This document shows, piece by piece, positions 52,930 through 64,000 of a DNA stretch of 64,000 nt. This stretch comes from Acanthosepion esculentum. Taxonomy: Eukaryota; Mollusca; Cephalopoda; Sepiida; Sepiidae. The stretch's first letter is position 1. Every line of letters begins with the position of its first letter. Under the pieces are notes generated by a model. That model saw only the letters and a list, made by a program, of their open reading frames with translations, did not search any database and was not told where the DNA came from. Where the stretch lies: NCBI GenBank assembly GCA_964036315.1, contig OZ038485.1, positions 76,667,960-76,731,959 on the forward strand. The letters run 5' to 3'. A program made the position numbers and the translations under genes.

Positions 52930-54186
52930 GTTGGACAAAATAATTGGAACAGATGCAAATTCCACTCCTATATTTCAAAGACCTATTATATTAAGAACTT
53001 AAACTTCGTAATTGCAGGTTATATCTATTGTAAATACATTTATTTATCTAATTTACTGTCTTTGGCTTATTTATTTTTAGAATTTAGTAAAATTTAAGCT
53101 AAATGTGTGACCTCTCCGAGTTCGAAAGTGGGCAAATTGTTTGAGCTCGCATGGCAGGAGCCTCGATCACTAAGGTTGCTAAACTGTTTGGTTTTTCAAG
53201 AGCTACCATATCAAGAATTATGATGCAATTCAAGAAACAGGGTAAAACCTCTAGCAAGCATAGCAATTTGGGACGGACTTGCAAACTTACTGACAGGAAC
53301 CGACGTGCATTGAAATGCAATGTAATGAAAAATCATCAGACTACTGTGGCTAAAGTGACTTCTGAGTTGAATAATCATCTGAATAGTCCAGTTTCTACTA
53401 AAACTGTTCGTCATGAGCTCCATTAGGCTGGATATCATGGAAGAGCCGCCGTAAGGAAAACTCTTCTCTCCACTCGCAACATTCAGTAGTGGTTGAAGTG
53501 GTGCAGAGATCACAATGCCTGGTCTGCAGACCAATGGAAGCAAGTCATATTCTCAGACAAGTCTAGTTTTTCTCTTTTCCCAACTTCAGGGTAAGTTTAT
53601 GTATGAAGGTAGCCCAAAGAAGCTTACAACCCTGACTGCCTTCTTCCAACAGTGAAGCATGGAGGTGGATCAGTGATAGTTTGGGCCGCTATATGATGGA
53701 AATGTCTCAGTCCAATAGTTGCACTGTGTGGTAGAATCAACAGCAAAGATTACCTGAACATTTTGGGTGATCATGTTCATCCAATGGCCCAGACTTTATC
53801 CCCTGATGGTGACTGCATCTTCCAAGACGATAATGCTCCAATACATACCACTTGAGTGGTTAAGAATTGGTATGAAGAGCATGAAAGTGAGCTAGAACAC
53901 ATGGAGTGGCCTCCCCAATCTCCAGATATCAATATTATTGAACATTTGTGGTGCATTTTGGAGCAACAAGGTAGGAGCTGCTATCCTCCACCATCGTGTC
54001 ATAAAGAGCTGGAGAATGTTTTAATGGAAGAATGGCTGAAAATTCCTCTGGATGAAGTCAGGAAGCTGTATGGTTCCATTCCTAGACGTATTAAAGCTGT
54101 ATGTGAGGCTAAAGGAGGACCAACTCCATATTAAATAAATCTTCTTTGAATTTAACAAGTGTTTCAATTATTTTGTCCAACCCCTG
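52925..54186 (+). mobile_element. Complete Tc1-like transposon with both TIRs
   Basis: The left TIR GGGGTTGGACAAAATAATTG (52927-52946) and the right TIR (54186-54161, reverse complement CAGGGGTTGGACAAAATAATT) match over about 27 bp with one or two differences. TA lies on both sides (52923-52924 and 54187-54188) as the expected target duplication. The 1262-bp size is normal for Tc1. The single gene inside is dead through stops, so the copy could only move with a transposase supplied by a relative. Insertion was into a TA microsatellite. Confidence 0.88.
53103..54134 (+). pseudogene. Tc1-like transposase, DD36E spacing, nonsense-mutated
   Basis: The frame begins MCDLSEFESGQIV at 53103, has a TGA after 13 residues, then runs open 53151-53426: a helix-turn-helix (MAGASITKVAKLFGFSRATI) and a second DNA-binding helix region (LTDRNRRALK). 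After a stop come the DDE domain parts: FSDKSSF (first Asp, about 53553), a KHGGGSVIVWAAI strand (about 53650-53690), FQDDNAPIHTT (second Asp, about 53829), and PPQSPDINIIEHLWCILEQQ (Glu, about 53939). The C-terminus ends GGPTPY. Between second Asp and Glu I count 36 residues, which fits the DD36E subgroup instead of the usual DD34E. At least four stop codons are present, for example right after APIHTT. The catalytic residues survive despite the stops, which suggests relatively recent decay. Confidence 0.87.
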
Positions 54187-57100
54187 TATATGTCTGATTT
54201 AAATTTTCCTCAAATGTAAGATATGTTCATGATTTTGTAATTTTCCATTGATTCAATCTTGAACATTTTTTTCAGTATCATTATAAAAAAAAAAAGAATA
54301 AAAGAAAACAAGCTCATTCCTAGATGATATAAATCCTCCACCAATGAGGATGTCAAACTTTACAATCATAGAAATATATTAAATTGTTTAGAATATGAAA
54401 AGATTATTTAACTAGTGAGCCTAGTTTTAAATCTATCTTGGTGTTTACCCTGAGAATATTTTTCAAGTATTTACTGAAGATATTTTTCAGTACATGATGT
54501 TTATTCTTTCAAGAAAAAATAGAATCTTTGTTTAGTTCATCACTTGATCAAGACAAACAATGACATGTTTCTCTATTTTTAAATTAATCTCTTTTTAAGT
54601 GTTACTACTCTTGCATTAATGTGTAAAATTTCTTTATGGGGAGGTATGTGTTACATGATTTAAATTAAGTACATGTATTTATAATGATCTTTTATGTTTT
54701 GGACACTCTAGGAACACAAGTGGAAGATTCATTGTTTTGTACTGAAATTATGTAACTGATGTGAAGATCTGGTAGTGCCGAAAGGGCATTCACTCTGGTT
54801 TATCATATGAATTACGTAATCCAGCAATTACACTTCTTTGTGTGTCAAATATGTTATCTTCAGTGGTTAAGAAATTATCAGAAATTTTAGACTTGTAAAT
54901 CTATTATGATTTAGTGCAACAAATTAATAAATACTTTGTAAATTGATGTACATACTCCCTTTCAAATTGTTTTTCCTTTTTGACTCTTATCAACTGCTAG
55001 ATTTAGAAAATATCAGAATCATTTCTAATATATAAATAATTGGCATTAATTCCTGATGGTTCTTACTAAAATGATGTTGTCAATAACCTTTGTTGATAGT
55101 AACAACTGAATTTTTTTTTTCCAACAGATTAACATTTTTTAGAATTAAAATTACAAAATTTTAAGGATGAATCTCATTAGAAAATAATCAGAAGAAGGCA
55201 TTAAGAATGACGTAATTCCGAAAAAGCTTTGAGAAAATTTATATCTGGAAAATAAATAAAAGAAAAACACACATTATGAAAATATGAAATCCAAAGAATA
55301 ATTTTTGATAAAAATATTTTATTCATTTTTGGTATGTATGTTTCTTTTTCTCACTAGCTACAACGAGCAACAACAAGAAATTTCACTAATTGTAAACATT
55401 TGATGATGCCAGCATGGAAGAAAGTAAAAACTAAATTAAAAAATTGAAAAGAATAAATAAATAATTTATGATTTTATTTCCTTTTCTGCAGTTGTCCCAG
55501 ATAAAATTTACAGGAAGACAATGTATTTGAGAAGCTGGTTTAGTAACTGATTACATTTTTTTCATTACTTTATTAAAAAACAACTTGGATTATAAATGAT
55601 TATAAATTGCAGCTTAAAGTAATAAATAATAAAATCTTTAAAAAAAAAATCAATAAATTTTATAAGTTAGCATGGACATACAAAATTCATCTCTATGTGA
55701 TTTTCAAGCTGGTAAAAAATTTAATGAATCAAGAGATCAGACTTTAGCAAGAGTTAAAACACCATATCAGCAAAATATAGAACAATTGCAAAAGATTAAA
55801 ACTTGTTCATTCTAGATAAATGACATTGCATGTTTCTTGAAAGCAATAACTGCTTATCAATAACTGCTTTTCTTGAAAGCAATAAATGCTTATCAAATAG
55901 ATTAACCAAAAACTTATGGTAAAAACAGTAAAAAATAATTAGATCTGATGCTTTTTATAATAAAGTAAAAAACAATGATTTTTAGGATATTTTCACAAAA
56001 AATGTTCATTTAATATCTAATTATCCATAGCTGTTGTCAACTTATCTAATCAGGCATAAACCATATGAAAATGCAGTTGATGCATTTAATTTGAGGTAGT
56101 GATCATCTGAGATAGAAACTGCAGCAGTAATCAAAGAAAGCTCATAGTTATATAACTTATCCAATATAAAGAAATCTTACTTCAATAGCAAAACAACAGA
56201 CACTCTTTAGCAATAATTGTTGCTAAATTCTGTATTTATAAAAGCAACTAATTAAAGAAATCACCATAGAGGTATAATGATAATTAAAACTGTGATTTAT
56301 AAAAATTACTGTGCCAAATAAGTTACAAATTATAAGTGATAATTATAAATCATTTAATAATTTTTTTCTTATAATCTGAAATACTTATATTAAAATAATG
56401 GATGAGGACATCCTGCAGAAAAAGAAAGAATGTATTCAAAAAGGGAAAAAATATAAAAGGTCAGTTATTTCATCTTTGAAGTTCAGGTGGAAAAATCAAA
56501 ACCAGCTCAAATTGAGCTTACTTGAGTAAAACTTTTCCTGGCACATCCCCTGACCAAGTTTGAAGTAAGCATTGCATGCTATCAATTTACAGGAAGACAA
56601 TTCATGTATCAGAGAATAAACTTGGCAGCATTCAAAAACTAAGTACTACATTGGAGTCAGTTACCCATTGTGCCATGCCAAACAAACACCACTGGTTTAC
56701 AAGTTAAAAGCCTTATGATGATGATTTAAATTGAGCCATGATATGGTAGAAACTGGGATCAACCTTCTATATTTAGTCAGTTGATACCAATCTAATCTGA
56801 TAGTGTTTGAACCACCTTGATACAAAGATGATTATCTATTGTGCCATAATATGGTAGTATCAGGGAAAGTGAGATCATATGATAAATGCTTAATAATTGA
56901 TCTGTTCAGATGGATCAATACTTTGCTCAGTTATTTGATACTAACTTGGGCTATTAGTGTTTGTATCACTGGGTCATAATAGTTGACAATTAAGTAGAAT
57001 TAGGAAAATATGTATAACTTCAGTTAAAATCCTTTAATTCTACTTCAACTTTCTTGGTTTATTCAATTGATATTATTCTCCACTAATTCAATACTTATAC

Positions 57101-58220
57101 ATCTTAATACTGTTTTGAGCAATGATATTAAAAGATCAGAAGATCTTTTTAGCTCAATCAACTAAGCTGATGTCAATTTACTTTGCTCAACCATCACCTG
57201 ACCAGTAACGTATCATTCGAAGATCAAGTAAAACTGGATCAACACTTAGCTCAATCAATCAATTCAGTTTAGGTAATTTGGAATCAGCTTCTTTATCCTA
57301 ATCAGCTGATGCCAATTCACTCAAAATACAATTCTTTGTGAATAGGTGTTTTCCAGACCCACTTTACATGAAGAGAAGTGGAAGTTGAACATTACATCTG
57401 AGGATAAACTCCACTCTGCTGTAAAAGGATCCATTAAAATATCCAAACTTGTCTCACAAGGGCTTTCGATTCATGTCATTCAAAGGCAGGACAAGTATAA
57501 TGCTTTCTCTGGTCATTAAAAAGGATTTTAAGGAGATGACTCATCAGAATATACCAAAAGGAAATTCAATGATGATATCAATGAAAATGTTTAACCAGAT
57601 GTTACTGCTGTGCTGTTTGATGACAGGATGATTTCTTGTAAATGTTTTAAATGCTATCATATTGCAAAATAAATTTCAATATTTTTATAACAATGTTAAA
57701 GAAAACATTGACAAGAGTTCAAATGTTACTATATTGCAAAATAACTTTTGAATATATAGTAAAAGAAAAAATTCTGAGACATTTTAGTGTGATAAAAATA
57801 GACAAATTAAAATTTGAGCTAAAATCACAGTATATAATGAAAATGCAATTTAAACAATTTAAAGAGGAATAAATTTAATGAAAGTGGATAACCTCTCAAA
57901 CTTTTGTCAATACCAACTCAAAAGTTGTACATAAATATTAAAATTTTCAAACTTGAATTATTAATTGTAAATTTTGATTATAGGTATTTAATAGTAATAC
58001 TACTGATTTTCTTAGTAAAGCAAATTTGTAATATAGTAACTTTTGAACACTGATTACTTCTTACATCATACAATTTTTATATGGGGTGAAAAAAACATGC
58101 ATAATAAATCTTTAACAATTTAATTTCAATAGTTCAAAAACATTTTAAACTCAATCACTTTGTCACCGGCTGAGATTTTCTCATTAAAATTTGAAATAAA
58201 TAAATAAAATAACAAGGAAG

Positions 58221-58256
<36 letters not shown>

Positions 58257-61200
58257 ATTCTCTTAGCAATGATTTAAATAACTTAAGAATTTAAAACCAA
58301 TGATACAAAATATTAATATCTTTTCTAATATATTAACTGAGTCCATAACTAGTTTTTAAGATTAAGAGAAATATCTAAACAGTTATATTTAAAAAAAAAA
58401 AAAAAAGAAGTTAAATCTTGAAGTATTTCAGAGTAACAAAGTGAATAATCAAGCAAAACAAAAAAATTCATGATTTTTTCAGTTAAATTTTCTTTCATTT
58501 TTCACTAATATTGTTTTGTTTCCTTAATTTTCTTCTGACTTTTATAATTTGCCTTTAAAACTTAAAATTTCCACCATATTTGATTCACTTTATGCCTCAC
58601 ATTTAAAAATAAGAATGAAGTATAGTTGATTAGTGAATGTTCTGTAATCAAAATGTTATAAGTAGGAAACTTGTCACTTTATTTTCAGAAAAACCACAAA
58701 TTAAGATTTCATTTGTGACATTAAGAGTTAGCTGTATTTAATTCACAAGTTTTTACTGGCAAGTCTCTAGTATAAATGTAGCCATGCAATAATTTCTTTT
58801 GTTTAACATGCTAATTCATTTTACTCAAAGAAGACAAATGCATAATAAAGATGAAATTAATAATCTCTGAAACATTATATGCTATTTATTTTACATTGAA
58901 TAAAATTTATAAAACAATTCTTAGTTTCGTATGTTTTTGAAGCTGAGACTGTTTAGGTACAGACCTTAAGCTTATCATACGATATCTACAAACTTTTAGA
59001 AATCCTAAATTTGAAAATGTTCTTGTGAAATCGGATAAAATCATTGTTTATTCATGTGAGAAACTGTAACATTTAAGACTATGATTTATTTTTTATGGAA
59101 ATGGCAATTATTTTTATTTGGTCTTTTAAAACCTTTTAACTATAAAGCAAGTTCATTATTATACAATATGCACTATAAAATATATAAGTCAAAGACAAAG
59201 CAAAAACATTAAAATATAACAGAGATGACGTCAAAATATTTGTTTTATGAATATCAAAATTTATTTTGTGTTCCTAGTTTATAAAAAAAAAAAGAAACAT
59301 CCAGTTCTTTCATTGATAAAATTCTGTGAAAAATAAATAGCTAAACAGAATTCATTAACTAACATTAATTTTAAAATGGTTCAATTTGAAAATTAAATAT
59401 TTTGATATGCTGTAAATGTTAATGTTAGAAAAAAAACTTAAAAAAACTATCCATTTTAGATATAAAGGAAATGAAGACAGATTGTAATGTTTTCTTGCTG
59501 TGTGTTCAGGTTTTGGTTCAAGGATTGGCAGAAAAGTCAATGAATTTATAATCTATATATCACTAGCTGATTAGACCAAGAAAAAAAATGTTGGTTATGA
59601 AATTGTGTTTTAAGCATTACCTCAAATATAAAGAAAGATTTTTAATTGTAACTGTATGTTTGTGACATAAATAATTTCTAATAAATGATGTTTTTAATTG
59701 TTGTTTGATTTTATGTTTCTTGAATTGAGAGAAAAATACGATACAAATGGAAATTCTTTGGCAGATGTCAAGCATTTCAGATGGAAGAAGGATAGAGATT
59801 AGAAAAAGAAGATTCATTTTGTTTTGTCATTCATTTGACCCTTGTTCAATTAAACATAACCATGAAATGCATTGATGTAAAATGATTGTGGCAATTAACT
59901 GCCATTGCTTGAATCTATATGCAAATAAGCTTCTATAGCATTAAGTGCATGGTCAAAATAATTATCTTGTTCAATAGATTTTCATACAATTACTACAGTA
60001 AATTCTCACATTTAATTTACTTTTTATACTAATAATTAAAAGCAGAGGTTTACCTATTAAAGCACTAAGTATTCATCAAATTCACACAGCAAAATAATAT
60101 CTTGTTATTGAAGATTATCAGATGAGAGTTTAACATTGAATAAAAAGATGCATATTTTTTTTACTATTTTAGGATCAACAAAGAAATTACTTGAAGATTA
60201 TTATGTCAAGATATTTGAGTGGGGTAGGATGTGCTGGAGTTTATTTAAAATTCAAATAATGATTCTTAAATCTGATTATCTTCTTTTTTTAAAGTAGCAG
60301 TTGCATAGATGCAAACTGACCAATTATTATTGTTAATCGAAAAAAAAATTATAAATAATCTTAAGCAATTTACTTAAGATTACAATATTTAGGTAACATT
60401 TCACCTTTAAAATTCATCAACAGCAATTAATCTTTAAATAAATAATTCCTTCTACTTTGCTTTAATAATGTATGAAATACTACCAAGAAAAAAGTAATCA
60501 CAGAATAATGGCAATAAAATACCAAATTTAATTTTTCGTTTCATTATTTTCATTTGAGTTTATACATAAACCAATGTCATTAAAATATAAATAAATAAAA
60601 CAAGTTAAAAAAAAATGCCCAAACTTGAGTTAGCTGATGAAAATCATTTTTTTTATTGATTAGTCATGTCATAAACTGCAGATATGTTTATACCTCTTTG
60701 TATTTGTACTATTGTAAATATTATGTGTACTTAACCTTTTTTTTTATTTAATTGAAAGGTCTGAAGATCTGCAATTCACCCTGAACTAGAAGTGTTATTG
60801 CATCACCACAACTTTGTGATATTAACAAAGTGGAAATGTATGCCACAATGGAAACTGGGATTTTAAAAGTGCCTTGAGATCAAACCTAAATTGATTTTAC
60901 CAACTATAACAAACTTATGTGAACAAGTTGTTATATTTTGACTAATCATATGGGTCTGAGTTTGTCTACTTAAGGAATTTTTAAAACATACTAAAAGAAA
61001 CTTTACAGATTATAATAAGTTCTTCATAATTCCCTATATGTAATTTGATACATTATCAATACAATAACACTTGTTGGAATTTAAGAAGATTTCTCAGTTG
61101 TGTAAATGTATGAATGAATGAGAGAAAGGAAAAAGTCAATAATAAAATACATAAATAAACCGGTGTTTTGGTAACTTTGTTATATTTTTCTTTAAATTAA

Positions 61201-62630
61201 ATATTTTGTTTCTAAATAACAGATTTTTTATGATACAGCACCTTTAAGTTAATAATATCACAAATTTTTCACAAGAACCGATCAATTGTATCTTTTAGAT
61301 TTTATTTTTTTCAGGTTCAGAAGAGGGACAAAATCATTTTTAATAGAAAATGTGTTACTAAAAAGCTTTTAAGTAAATAGAAAAAATTAAATCCAAATGA
61401 TTCTAATTAAAAATATAAGCCAAAAACTTTCAGTAGTTTTATTTTTTATGAGAATGTTGATGTAAGACATTAAAAAATTGAAATATTAATAAATATATAT
61501 ATATTAGTAAAATATAAAAGATTATTAAATGCAAATAATTATTATTTTATCTACTATTTTTAGTAGTGTATGGCCATTTGTACACAGTATTTTTGCCCCC
61601 TACTAAATATAGTGGCCCTATCACACTGACTAAACAAGAAAATGGGTCAGAGTTAACTCCCTTGTTACACTGGCCTTGACAACTGATTTCTATGTATTTT
61701 TTTTTCCTTCGTTTTTATACTATATCATTTTTTCGTTTTTTTTTTTTTTTTAGTAGGGCTGCCTGAAGAATTAATGATACACATATTCAAAAGTTGGTAT
61801 GTTGACCCTGGGAAATTCAGAAGTTAAAATGATGATAAGGGAGAAAGAAAAACAAAGTTTAAGAGAAATAAGGAAATCAAAAGTAGATATTGACCTCTGA
61901 AGGAAAGTTTAAATTATTTCATAAATTTTACAATACATGACATTCCTGAGGGTCTCTGCAAAGCAGAGAAGCTTTCAGAATGAAAAGACATGAGTTTGCT
62001 TAGAGCAACATTTTGTAAAATTTAGTTTTTGTTCATTTTTGGTTTTAATTTTCTTGAAAGAGTGAGATCTATTTTGTTGAAAATCTCATCATTTGGCATT
62101 TTGATAATTTGTTCATTCACATTATTTTTCATTATTTTGCTATGCAGCATAAAACATTTCTCAATTTTTTTACCTTTAAATTCTCAGATTTCAACTGAGT
62201 ATTTTACAATTTTTTTTCAGTCCAAACCGTTTTTGGGATTTAACAATATTGCAGCAGTTTTTTAACCTGATGCTTTTTGGAAGGAAATGATAACAGCATT
62301 ATTAACATGTTGGAAAGGACTTGACAAAATGAAAGTAACTATAACTGATCTAGAAAATTAAGTAATATCTATTAACAGATATGCATAAAACAAATCAAGG
62401 TAAGGGTAAATTATTTGCTTCTTACCACCTCTATTAGCACATTACAGTTTTATGCACATATAAACCCTACCCACAACAATATCTTACTCTTAAGCAAATC
62501 TTATCAGTTAGCAGTTTTCATTGCGTTGAATAGCTATCTGATGGCTTTCATAGCAATAGTAAGAGCAGTAACAGCATTATGATTGTTGTAGCATTCTGAT
62601 TGGCAGAAATACTGACCAATAAAAAGTAGG
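54187..62630. other. Long AT-rich stretch, no gene recognised
   Basis: No exon, RNA gene or intact element found. It holds small features: a duplicated 36-bp unit (TTTCTTGAAAGCAATAACTG) at 55833 and about 55870, a degenerate repeat at 56750-57310 (separate entry), a (TA)n run at 58221-58258, and a GC-richer patch at 61560-61760 with TAACTCCCTTGTTACACTGG that may be part of a dispersed repeat. Lying downstream of the minus-strand gene at 62.75-64 kb, part of it may be 3' UTR. Confidence 0.4.
56750..57310. repeat. Degenerate tandem repeat, about 160-bp period
   Basis: GGATCAA followed by a CTCAGTT/GATAC block occurs at about 56757 and 56914. Related TAGCTCAATCAACTAAGCTG and TTAGCTCAATCAATCAATTC blocks occur near 57150 and 57245. 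Spacings are near 160 bp or a multiple. GTGTTTG and CTGATGCCAATT-type words recur in the same phase. Strongly diverged. Confidence 0.45.
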
Positions 62631-62748
62631 AAAAAATATATATATATAAAAAATGCCTCACTGGAGCAATGAGAATTATTGATGATAGACAGCATGGTAC
62701 TAACAAAAAAAAAAAATGCCGCCTTTAATTTTTTTTTTCTTTCTTTGT

Positions 62749-62975
62749 TTATGAGACAGGTGAATGAGCCTGTGGTGTGCGCCTTGAATCTATTGAACCC
62801 TCTCGTGATGATACTGGATAGCGCATTGATGATCGAGACAGTGAACTTTCACGAGATGTCTCCCCAACATCTCTGGTTCTCTTGCGTCCTCTCCGGAATA
62901 GTTTTTTCAAGCTTCCACCTAAGGAGGAGGATTTCTTGATTGGGGGAACCTCAAGAGTGATTCCGTTGATGTCCT
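62749..62975 (-). CDS. Terminal coding exon of an unidentified host gene
   Basis: On the minus strand a pyrimidine-rich ATTCTCTCATTCCAG ends at 62976, and a frame opens at 62975 with AG as the last two bases of a split codon. It reads DINGITLEVPPIKKSSSLGG then SLKKLFRRGRKRTRDVGETS and a Ser/Arg-rich tail ending QAHSPVS and a TAA at 62751-62749 (74 full codons plus stop). Base composition (balanced GC, normal codons) differs sharply from the AT-rich surroundings, which supports selection. The sequence is a basic, serine-rich, probably disordered and phosphorylatable C-terminus. A Lys/Arg patch (KKLFRRGRKR) could bind membrane lipids or act as a nuclear signal. I do not recognise the protein. 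The plus-strand frame at 62679-62939 is its shadow. Confidence 0.8.
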
Positions 62976-63270
62976 CTGGAATGAGAGAATAAAATAAATA
63001 TATTCATACAAGTAACAAACAAATGATTAATGGATTATTATGTCAATGAATACCACATATCATATCATCTACATCATCTCTTTCATATATACATGATATA
63101 AAAAGTACTTATATATTAGTTACTAAATTGTTCTTAAAGGTCTATTAGTGAGTTCTATCATTATTACATATTCAGTAACCATGTCAAGTAACTAAAATTG
63201 GTGCAGTTCACAAAAAGACACATTTATGTATATAAGTCTGTGAAGGAAGGTATATATTACACACAGAGAC

Positions 63271-63340
<70 letters not shown>

Positions 63341-63788
63341 CTACAGTAGTGAGCAGATGAAATGAATCACTTAGCTGAAAAATCAATGTGTTTATTATTT
63401 TTTTTTTTAATAAGAAGCTTCATTTGATGATATACATGACTAGTATTTGGAATCATTAAGACAAGTTGCAAATTGTTACATTCACAAAGTAAAAAGAGGG
63501 ATACAAATTTGAATAAATGATCATTTATTTAAATTTGTATATCTCTAAAAAAAATGCTAAAAATAGGGTATGCAAAAGTTATAAGCTGCTAGGGGAAAAG
63601 TAACATCAAATTTATTTATAAAAAAAGTCACCCAATTGGGTGGGATTTAACCTAACTCCTGCAGAGGGCTCTTGATTGACCCTTCATCACAATAGATAGG
63701 AGGAGTAGACACAATAGGCAACAATAAACTACAGAAGAAGTCAAAATTGATTACTGCTTTTAAGTATTGCATTAATATCTAAGCTTAC
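62976..63788 (-). other. Intron between the two minus-strand exons
   Basis: 813 bp, AT-rich, starting GTAAGCTTAG and ending TCATTCCAG on the minus strand. It contains a compound (TA)n(GA)n microsatellite at 63277-63338. No other exon is seen. Confidence 0.5.
63277..63338. repeat. (TA)n(GA)n compound microsatellite
   Basis: TA at 63277-63310 followed by GA at 63311-63338. Confidence 0.97.
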
Positions 63789-63857
63789 CTTTTAAAAGGT
63801 TCAGCAATAATTCTTCTGTTGCCACTTCATTTAAAGACAATTTAATGTACATGGGTC
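63789..63857 (-). CDS. Candidate penultimate exon of the same host gene
   Basis: On the minus strand a frame reads PMYIKLSLNEVATEELLLNL then LK, and ends with one base (G) of a split codon at a near-perfect donor AAAAG|GTAAGC. Splicing to 62975 gives G+AG, keeping the frame: ...NLLK-E-DINGITLE. The acceptor is weaker: AATAAG|GACCCATG at 63858 gives this 69-bp exon, whereas the better CAG eight bases upstream would put a TAA in frame. The ATG at 63852 leaves open that this is instead a first coding exon. The Leu/Glu-rich segment looks like part of a helical domain. Confidence 0.5.
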
Positions 63858-64000
63858 CTTATTTTCTGTATGATTATTTTTATTTCATGGGTGACTTTTG
63901 CTGAATTTTGCAATTAATTTTGATTATTCCCAAATTCATTTCCAAGTTATAAAAATTGTTATCATACAAAAAATTTGTCATAAAAAAAAAAAAAAAAAAA
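63858..64000 (-). other. Upstream intron or 5' flank, ending in oligo-A
   Basis: AT-rich. The window ends in 18 A residues (63983-64000), too short to interpret. Confidence 0.4.

Noticed and set aside
62679..62939. 86-codon plus-strand gene
   Set aside because: It is the shadow of the minus-strand exon, which has a splice acceptor and sensible composition; the plus frame has neither.
63983..64000. Poly-A tail of a retrocopy
   Set aside because: Eighteen A residues at the window edge in AT-rich DNA cannot be told from chance without the next bases.

Overview
The window looks like nuclear DNA of an animal, most likely a coleoid cephalopod (octopus-type). It is AT-rich and gene-poor. It is crowded with (TA)n, (GT)n and (GA)n microsatellites and with decayed transposable elements whose reading frames match families I remember as abundant in octopus genomes. 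That species assignment rests on memory of those families and not on a search. Nothing bacterial is present: there are no operons, rRNA or CRISPR arrays, and I see no tRNA genes.

Layout. 1-5 kb: minisatellites with palindromic cores, one copy of an unidentified 0.5-kb repeat (2.3-2.9 kb), the endonuclease domain of an APE-type LINE (3.93-4.62 kb), and a Penelope-like element (PLE) terminal fragment carrying a hammerhead-ribozyme fold on the minus strand (4860-4920). 6-10 kb: three LINE remnants of different types (RTE-like, an R2/R4-like element with a restriction-like endonuclease, and a Jockey/CR1-like 3' end) and the inverted second copy of the unidentified repeat. 12.8-16.5 kb: a 5'-truncated Tx1/L1-like LINE (LINE A) on the minus strand. 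17.7-18.3 kb: a deleted pogo-like DNA transposon. 21-36.5 kb: AT-rich DNA holding six scattered copies of one PLE tail repeat, an RTE-like fragment, one PLE with its N-terminal region and RT start (31.3-32.8 kb) and another with RT end plus GIY-YIG nuclease (35.1-36.5 kb). 36.6-37.65 kb: a probable solo LTR inserted inside a TA microsatellite. 37.8-42.4 kb: a second Tx1/L1-like LINE (LINE B), which keeps ORF1 and a possible 5' monomer region but has lost its RT. 42.8-44.1 kb: a Jockey/CR1-like RT. 46.35-48.9 kb: an internally deleted Helitron. 49.0-54.2 kb: a cluster of DNA transposons. It holds a Tc1-like end, an element with about 230-bp terminal inverted repeats enclosing a broken gene for a cysteine-rich protein, a mariner-type remnant, and a complete 1.26-kb Tc1-like element with both TIRs and a nonsense-mutated DD36E-type transposase. 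54.2-62.7 kb: AT-rich DNA with few features.

The only convincing host-gene sequence is at the right edge on the minus strand: a terminal coding exon (62975-62749) with a clean 3' splice site, and an upstream candidate 69-bp exon (63857-63789) with a strong donor that joins it in phase. The gene continues beyond the window; I do not recognise the product.

The most interesting objects are the TIR-bounded cysteine-rich-protein element (49.09-51.57 kb), the hammerhead ribozyme fold, the inverted pair of unidentified ORF-bearing repeats, and the LTR inserted into a microsatellite. No mobile element here appears intact enough to move by itself.
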